Positions 54,122 to 60,000 of a DNA stretch of 60,000 nucleotides are shown one piece after another. A program made the position numbers and the translations under genes. Within the stretch, counting starts at the first letter, position 1. Every line of letters begins with the position of its first letter. A model generated the notes under the pieces. It was not told the origin of the DNA, did not search any database, and saw only the letters and a program-made list of their open reading frames with translations. Origin of the DNA: Symsagittifera roscoffensis (Eukaryota; Xenacoelomorpha; Acoela; Convolutidae). The DNA lies in contig NC_087070.1 in NCBI RefSeq assembly GCF_963678635.1, positions 20,879,461-20,939,460 of the forward strand, read 5' to 3'.

Positions 54122-56638
54122 CTATGAAAGAAAGAAATTTACTTCTCTGATTCAAACAAATACATATCAGAATTTTATACATTTACAAAATCATTGACCA
54201 GATCAAAATCATATCAAATATGTTTAAATCAAGTCTTTTTGAAAATCATCTCAACAAAAATTATTGCAAATCAAAGTCTTTTGACGTCATTTCCAAAATG
54301 AATGAAATCAAGTCACAAGTGGAAAAAACATTTGTCAAATTCAGGGTCGGATCAAGGATTTTCTCGAGGGGGGGGGGGGGGGGGGGGGAGGATTTTTAAA
54401 AAAATGAAATTTTGTCCGCCTTTTTTTTAGATTGACCAAATTGATTTTCCGAGCCTTCCCAAAGCCTTAAAAAGACCCTATTTTTGCCAAATTTTCTGCC
54501 CTGCTGACAAAAATTTGAAAAAAAATCAGGCCAGAAAAATCAGGCCGTTTTCTTGGCGCGCGCTTCCCTAAAAAATTAGTATATATTGGAGCCCAAGGAC
54601 CTGTCACCAAAAATGGATATCTCAAAAGAGTACAAAGGGAGACCCTTTGGATCGGCAGGTGGAGGTGGTTGAATCCCAGTAAGGGGGGGGGGGAGTCCGC
54701 CATACGCCGCCCCCCTTAAATACGCCCCTGGTCAAATTAGAATCAACCATTTAAGAGCTGACAAGTGAAGTGCCTATGATTTCAGTAAGAAGTATGGTAT
54801 AGCTGACACCTAAAGTCCTTTGTTTGACTTGACGCTTAAGTAAATTATTCACATTTTTAAATTGAGACGATTTATCCACAATGGAAAGGATTAAGATACA
54901 AGCTGTTCAGCTATTCACGGAGAACAATTTTTGTGCCCCTGGTTAAGAATTTCATGCAATTTTTTGGTCATTTTTCACAAATTAGTTATTTCACACATTA
55001 GTTATACCTTTCTTCTTCTGCGCATGCGCTTTGGCGCTGAAAAACTAATGAAGAGGAAATAAGCGCATGCCGAAAGAAAGTTTTGTCATTCAGTTTTGTC
55101 TTCAGATCCATACCTACAAAAATTCAAGCCAGAGGCGAATCTTTTGAACTGTGTACCTTACAAATAATTCTTCAATTTAAAAAAAAAATTTCATACCAGT
55201 GTTTTAGCAATAACAGTACAATAATCTAACAGTACAATAAATTCCCTTGTCACCTGGTTTCTATTGTTTGCGTATATCTGAATTGGAGGTTGTCGAGAGG
55301 GAGGAGTGACAGTGTGCACATACTGGTTGAACATGTTGGACCCCGTCAGGAACGAGGACTCCTCCGAGGACCGCAGACTGCTGGGGTTCCGACACAGGAA
55401 TGATTCACAGTCCAGTTCCAACATGTCATGTTTACACACTGCCAATTAAAAATCTTTTTTCTTTCAGATTCTCATCATTAAAGGTTATATAAGTTGTCAA
55501 CGATAGTAAGAAAAGCCGTCTTTTTTAAAAGCAGCACAGAAAACTTCAATGACACTATCATTGCTTAATTATTTGAGAAAAAAAATCCCTCATTTTATCG
55601 ATGAGATCATCTGTCAACGAGATAAAGATTCATGCTTATGCATAACTATTTGGTTGTGTCTTGCACAGTAATGGTAATTGCAAAAAATCGGCAAACAAAA
55701 GGAAACAGTCCTCTGAACATCTTTAATTAAGCGTTTACTGAGAGACTTCCAGAAAACTCATCTTCAAAGAAGTCTGAAACATAATGGAATGCACAAATAA
55801 ACAGCGCATATGCAGGAAAAAGAGGTAATTGAAAGCGTTAACTGAAACATTACTTATAAGTCGATACTATTGAGTTAGGACCGATGTGGTTAACTCATAG
55901 AGTAATTTCGGATAGGGTACACCGTCTGCTCGTCACTGGCCTCACTGGTCGCACCAGATGAGTTAGGACCGATGTGGTTAACTCATAGAGTAATTTCGGA
56001 TAGGGTACACCGTCTGCTCGTCACGCTATCTTATTTTCGGCCGGATAGATTCGTGCAACTTCTTCGTCTAATACCGATCCTAATCTTACTCTTATACTAT
56101 CTAGTCTCAGGTTGTTTGACTAGTCTCTGCTAGGCTCAATAGATCTAGGGTATACTGGTTTATTGTGGCTGCTGAAGTTCCTTTGGAGAGGCAACTAATT
56201 TCTAAGTTAAATTCAAATCTCTCTGGTGCTGAAATTACAAGTAATTTCAGCACTTACAAATAAGTGGGTTGTTAGTTAGATGGATCATGATTGGTTAATA
56301 TTAAATATTTTACAGTGGTAAAATATCTAATTTATCCAATCATAAAATGTAGTTTAGATCAGGTTCCACTATTCATCGTACAAAAAAAACGAATTATACT
56401 GAACTGTACAAATTAGCAGCACAAATGCAAGATAAAAAAAGATAATTGAGATAATTTTCCAGCGCAATAATCAACTTGTGTAACCTGCGTTGAACTTTGT
56501 GCGACACAGAGGACACTTGGTCTTTCTCCTCACCACCCACTGGGATATACATCCCCCACAGAAACAGTGGAGACAGGGTAGGAGACACACTGGGGCCAGG
56601 AACACCTCACTGCAGATGGAACAGGTCAACTCACTCTC
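54005..56638 (-). CDS. RING-finger protein, 3' exons (5' partial)
   Basis: Three exons with GT-AG borders and compatible phases: 56638-56485, 55438-55254 and 54121-54005 (stop TAG). Exon 1 of this set encodes a complete C3HC4 RING: LTCSICSEVF, LPCLHCFCGGC and KCPLC with spacing C-x2-C-x11-C-x-H-x2-C-x2-C-x13-C-x2-C, typical of E3 ubiquitin ligases. Next comes VCKHDMLELDCESFLCRNPS, a Ser-rich stretch and PSRQPPIQIYANNRNQ. The C-terminus reads ALQYARVLVPLGFQPSDIHY and RAVDHHGHTTRTSLGLSF. I do not recognise the part after the RING. Upstream exons beyond 56638 were not found; a short acidic mini-exon near 55742-55776 has a good acceptor but a phase that does not fit with its best donor. Confidence 0.75.
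54345..54730 (-). repeat. Dispersed repeat family member (CCCCTCAG family)
   Basis: Carries a 21-base G run (54368-54388), TTTAGATTGACCAAATTGATTTTC, GGCGCGCGCTTCCC, AAAGGGAGACCCTTTGG and an AAATACGCCCCTGG end. It matches the right arm of the palindrome at 51.35-51.72 kb in the same orientation. It lies in an intron of the RING gene. The open frames on it belong to the repeat and not to a gene. Confidence 0.65.
55010..55082. repeat. Inverted repeat with TGCGCATGCGC
   Basis: CTTTCTTCTTCTGCGCATGC and GCGCATGCCGAAAGAAAG face each other around about 30 bases, inside the RING gene intron. TGCGCATGCGC (55019-55029) is also the NRF1-type palindrome, but with an inverted partner a mobile-element or hairpin origin is as likely. 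Confidence 0.4.
55254..55438 (-). CDS. RING gene middle exon
   Basis: Acceptor TAATTGGCAG before 55438, donor GTGACA after 55254. It completes the split Val codon and runs 61 codons. Two Cys near its start (LDCESFLC) could bind metal but have no known pattern. Confidence 0.7.
55872..56024 (+). repeat. 88-bp period tandem duplication
   Basis: GAGTTAGGACCGATGTGGTT and the next 45 bases are repeated exactly at 55872 and 55960, separated by a 23-base unique piece. Located in the RING gene intron. Confidence 0.9.
56485..56638 (-). CDS. RING exon
   Basis: Acceptor AAATGTTTAG before 56638, donor GTTACA after 56485. 51 codons plus one base containing all eight zinc ligands of the RING. Confidence 0.85.
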
Positions 56639-57139
56639 CTAAACATTTAAAACAGATTTGCATAAATGTAGAGGAACAGATTGGTCAGAATGCTCCCAGC
56701 CGATGTATAAACGGGCCAAACAAAAGCCGACAAGATAATTTAACCAGTCGAGATTGGGATCATCGTTGAACTCGGCAGCTTATTAGAAACTTGTTGCATA
56801 AACGATGTTAGTTACATCATTATTACGTCACTGCTGACATGTTTAGCTGGAATATAATGGATCTTCCGAACACTAATCAGTCTTATCTTTTCATTATACA
56901 CTCGCCAAAAAAATTGAAGCGGGCAGAATTTCAAATTATTTTGTTCTGGAAAACTTTTTCAATCCTACTAGGGATCCAGCTAAAGCAGTTTGATAATGTG
57001 TTTAAGGAAACGTACCGATGCAAAAGGCATTGCGTAATTTTCAAAATGTGTCGAAATGTCAAAAATTGGATATTTCCCAAGTCCATGATTGATTGCCGCT
57101 CAAAAGTTCGGAGAAAACGCTTGTGCAGATATAATAGAA
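56639..57139. other. Upstream of the RING exon, no exon found
   Basis: Upstream exons of the RING gene must lie here or beyond, but none could be supported. The 110-codon frame at 56839-57171 on the plus strand has no domain and runs into the tandem repeat. Confidence 0.35.
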
Positions 57140-58230
57140 ACATCTCCGTTCGATTTAATTTAGTTTCATAATTTCAGAAATTGCATGGTCGTTTTTGGAA
57201 CAATGAACGAAGCCCAAGAAAATTGTCAAAATGTAAAATGGTGGACATTTCTCAAATTAAAAAAGTGGATGCATTTCTAAGTGAAATATTCCCAGTGCAT
57301 ATTAGTTTCATTGAACCCTTAATCTCAGATTTGGCATAGTAATTTTTGAGAGAGGCCAAAAAGTTTCTTAAAAATTGGCAAAATTGCAAAAATTGGACAT
57401 TTTCTATGGTCATTACTTTTTTAAGGAAGTTCAAAAATGGGTTAAGGTGACATTTGTCAAGATCACAGTAGATTTAAAAAAAAATGGGAATCCGCTTATG
57501 TAAGGGATGTTCCTACAAATTGTTCTTTCGATTTAACCCTTAGCCTCAAATTTGTGACCGTCGTTTCGGCGAAAACCAAAAAATGGTCAACATTTCAACA
57601 CATTGACCTTTTCTAGGCCAAGTAATGCTTTCCCACCAAAATTAGGGCGCAGCTCCTATGCAGAGAAAATGTCCAGCAGATTTTTGCGTTGAACCCTTTA
57701 TCTTAAAATTTAACAAAATTAGACATTTTCTAAGACCATAACAAATTTTTTTTCTCAAAAATTAGGGACAAATTCCTCGCACAGAGAAAACGCGCAAAAA
57801 TTGTTCTTTTGATTGAACTCTTAATCTCAGACTTGGTTGGGTATGTCAAAAAAAATAGGGCGTAGCCGCTTTTTCATAGAAGATTCGCAAAATTTTATCT
57901 TTCGATTAAACCCGTTACCTCAGATTTGGCAAGGTAGTTTTCGAAAAAAGTGAGAAAAGTTCCGAAACAATTAAAAATTTGGAAATTTTCTCCTGCCAAA
58001 CTTTTTTCTGAAACAAGTATAGCGGCGTATTCCATAACATGTTCTTTCAATTACAATCTTAATCTCAGATTTGTCATCGTACTTTTCACAAAAACGTGGA
58101 CATACTTTAAGGCAATAACTTTTTTCCACAAACTTAAGCCGTTGCGGCTTATGCAAATGAGATATCCATTACATGCTCATTTAATTCAACGCTTAATTGC
58201 ACATTCAGCAGGGTAATTTAAAAAAAAGGG
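57140..58230. repeat. Strongly diverged tandem repeat (about 90-220 bp period)
   Basis: A landmark resembling CCCTTAATCTCAGATTTGGCA recurs at about 57318, 57535, 57820, 57908, 58055 and in weaker form near 57690. It is followed each time by a GTxGTTTTxG-like stretch and GGACATTTTCT-like or CAAACTTTTTT-like blocks. An old, decayed satellite; the open frames in it are not genes. Confidence 0.55.
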
Positions 58231-58431
58231 TTAAAAAAAACCCACAAATCTTTCGAAAGCTGTACATTACGAAGCCTAGGTGTGTTATTTTTGCATAGCT
58301 CTATTTTGAGTTTTCACGAACACGAATACCGTGCGCATGCTTTTTTATGTCGTTTTTCAAATGCCTGTTGCAAAATCCGTGACTAAAAGTCGGTAATTGT
58401 GGCATGCTGTTTCAATACTATGATGTCACGG
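58231..58431. other. Intergenic
   Basis: Nothing recognised. Confidence 0.3.
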
Positions 58432-59022
58432 AATCCCAACCTACGTTTTGCGACGCGTTCTGCCGATTTTACCGAAAACTTTAAAGAGTTTGCGCAACGA
58501 ATTCGCGGTGGAATTTAGCGGAGTCAATCCTGCATATCCTCAAACTACACGATTAATAGGTTGAAAAAATCGAAATCATAATATTACTGTTGACCTGTTC
58601 GATACAAATCTCTAGCCCCGACGCTCGCTACGGGCTCATTAAATTAGGTCTTACGACGAAGAACTATGCCAACAAACTTTAAACCGACGACCAAAAAAAT
58701 TAATTTTGGTAATTTTATCTGAAAACAATCAAAAAAGTTAAAATAAATTCTAAAAAAAATTAAATGTGAAGGGTAGTACTAAACAAATAAAAACCAGAGA
58801 ACAACTCTAATGAACCACACTATTCATAAGCGAACATCACGGAATCAGTATCTGTTCAACCGAGGATTTAGTTCTACAATGATTAACATTTGGTCACTGA
58901 ACCTGCAAACACAGACAATTTATGGTCAGGGATTCCGCAGTTTTAGCGGCTACTATGTTTTATTACTCTGGTGATGTAAAACGCAACACATAAGGAATTA
59001 GCTTGTTACGGATTCCGTGACA
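58432..59022. mobile_element. Possible MITE with TGTCACGGAATCC ends
   Basis: TGTCACGGAATCC at the left is mirrored by GGATTCCGTGACA at the right (about 59010-59022); related ATCACGGAATC and GGATTCCGCAG pieces lie inside. Interior non-coding. No target duplication is clear, so this is tentative. Confidence 0.35.
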
Positions 59023-59617
59023 CCAAATTCAAATATCCAAAACTACCGAGCCCACAAAATCCCAAATGACGCACCCAGGCCTTCTATTGAGAACGTTGGA
59101 TAAGGTGAAAAAATAGTAGCGGAATATGTAAGCACACCGGTGAGTATCTGGTTTTTTGATTGATACCAGTTGTTCGAAAACCGGTAGAGAAGTTGTCATT
59201 AAAAACTTAAATTTTCCTCAGTGCCTAAAAAAAACCAAATACCATACATTTTTGTTACTATACTTTATAACTGTTTTTATCAAAGAGAAATGAGTCTATG
59301 GCGATACAATTATTCACATTCAAAGTATTTTTTAAAGGACTCAAAATATTCTGTAGAAACAATAAGTGCATGTTTTCTTCTTTGGTTCGGATAAAAAAAT
59401 TAATTGCCTCAAAAAACTGCAAACTATCAAACACAGAAACTTGTTGAAAGCCATATGCCACAAGGCCATTTGCCGAACATGTTGTTGAACTATATAGAGA
59501 AAACCATAAATCCAAAGATAGTAAAGTTTCTAAGAAAGGAAAATACAACTAAATTAGTTGACTACTAACATAACAATCCAGTCGCCGAAAAACACCAAGA
59601 GCTTCATCATATTCTTT
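59023..59617. other. Intergenic
   Basis: No gene or repeat supported; a 96-codon minus-strand frame (59258-59548) has no domain and AT-driven composition. Confidence 0.3.
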
Positions 59618-60000
59618 TTTATTCCGACTTTCGATACGATAATAACGGAATATTTGTGCTCGGGTGGGTGTTTTTTCTTCCGAAAAATTTCGACTTTATA
59701 ACTAACCATTTTTGACGGGATTTTTTATATCATTCAAAAGGTATTGTTATCTTGAGCTTAATTTTGAGAAGATATTCTACCTGTGATCATTTTTCGTAAA
59801 GTTATGGCGGTTTAAAGATTGCAAATTTTGGTCAATTTGGGACAATTATCGCGCGATATACTTCGCGCTATTAACGCGTAAGCGGAAATTTAATTTATTT
59901 TAGAAATCGTTCCAAATTGGTTGAAAGAAACTTATTTGCCATAATTGATTTGCTAAAAGGAGCGAAACTCATCCTTTTGTTCTTTATATGGCGTGTGGGG
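59618..60000 (+). mobile_element. Hairpin-ended element, truncated by window end
   Basis: Starts TTCCGACTTTCGATACGATAA (the first hairpin is imperfect here), then the GAGCTTAATTTTGAG, TTTTTCGTAAAGTTATGG and TATCGCGCGATATACTTCGCG blocks and GCCATAATTGATTTGC, all as in the 47-48 kb copies but reversed. The far hairpin end lies beyond the window. Confidence 0.75.

Noticed and set aside
55742-55776. Acidic mini-exon of the RING gene (DFFEDEFSGSLS)
   Set aside because: Good acceptor, but its best donor gives a phase that does not fit the next exon; kept only as a remark.
1-60000. tRNA, rRNA or CRISPR arrays
   Set aside because: No cloverleaf with B-box, no rRNA-like stretch and no regular repeat-spacer array was seen. 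A dedicated covariance search would be needed to exclude small RNA genes.

Overview
This is a eukaryotic, AT-rich, repeat-dense genomic window with GT-AG spliceosomal introns. It holds few host genes and many mobile elements. The best taxonomic clue is a nuclear-receptor gene (minus strand, 45.0-53.0 kb). Five exons splice in matching phase into one frame of about 508 codons with a clear ligand-binding domain and no zinc-finger DNA-binding domain. Nuclear receptors of that kind are known from ctenophores, so I infer, without certainty, a ctenophore or another early-branching animal.

Layout. 0-1.1 kb: non-coding, rich in the palindrome TTTCAGATCTGAAA. 1.1-5.2 kb: 5'-truncated, multiply broken Ty3/gypsy-type retrotransposon. 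6.46-6.74 kb: Tc1/mariner-type MITE with TA target duplication. 7.3-18 kb: a tandem segmental duplication (about 7.34-14.17 and 14.31-17.96 kb) containing a nested, nearly identical 1,522-bp direct repeat. One copy carries a small hairpin-ended element and a (TTAGGG)3 insert that the other copy lacks. 18.26-18.46 kb: foldback MITE.

18.9-37.4 kb: a decayed Polinton/Maverick-type element with its genes on the minus strand: protein-primed family B DNA polymerase (18.9-23.4), adenovirus-type cysteine protease (35.0-35.4), double-jelly-roll major capsid protein (35.4-36.7), a basic core/minor protein (36.7-37.1) and a minor capsid fragment (37.1-37.4). Between polymerase and protease lies a triplicated unit of about 4 kb (23.43-34.99). 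Each unit holds a module with inverted repeats of about 105 bp, a short polymerase fragment at its joint, an unknown minus-strand ORF and, intact only in the third copy, a small gene that looks like a PC4/SUB1-type single-stranded-DNA-binding protein.

38.35-38.88 kb: decayed non-LTR reverse transcriptase. 40.9-42.7 kb: unassigned ORFs. 43.7-44.4 kb: last two exons of a plus-strand gene of unknown function, apparently with a GC-AG intron. 45.0-53.0 kb: nuclear receptor, its introns full of MITEs and foldback elements. 54.0-56.6 kb: 3' exons of a minus-strand RING-finger gene. 57.1-60 kb: diverged tandem repeats, a possible MITE and another copy of the hairpin-ended element cut off by the window end.

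Host genes are confined to 43.7-56.6 kb. The other gene-like sequences belong to mobile elements and most carry frameshifts or stops. I saw no convincing tRNA, rRNA or CRISPR.
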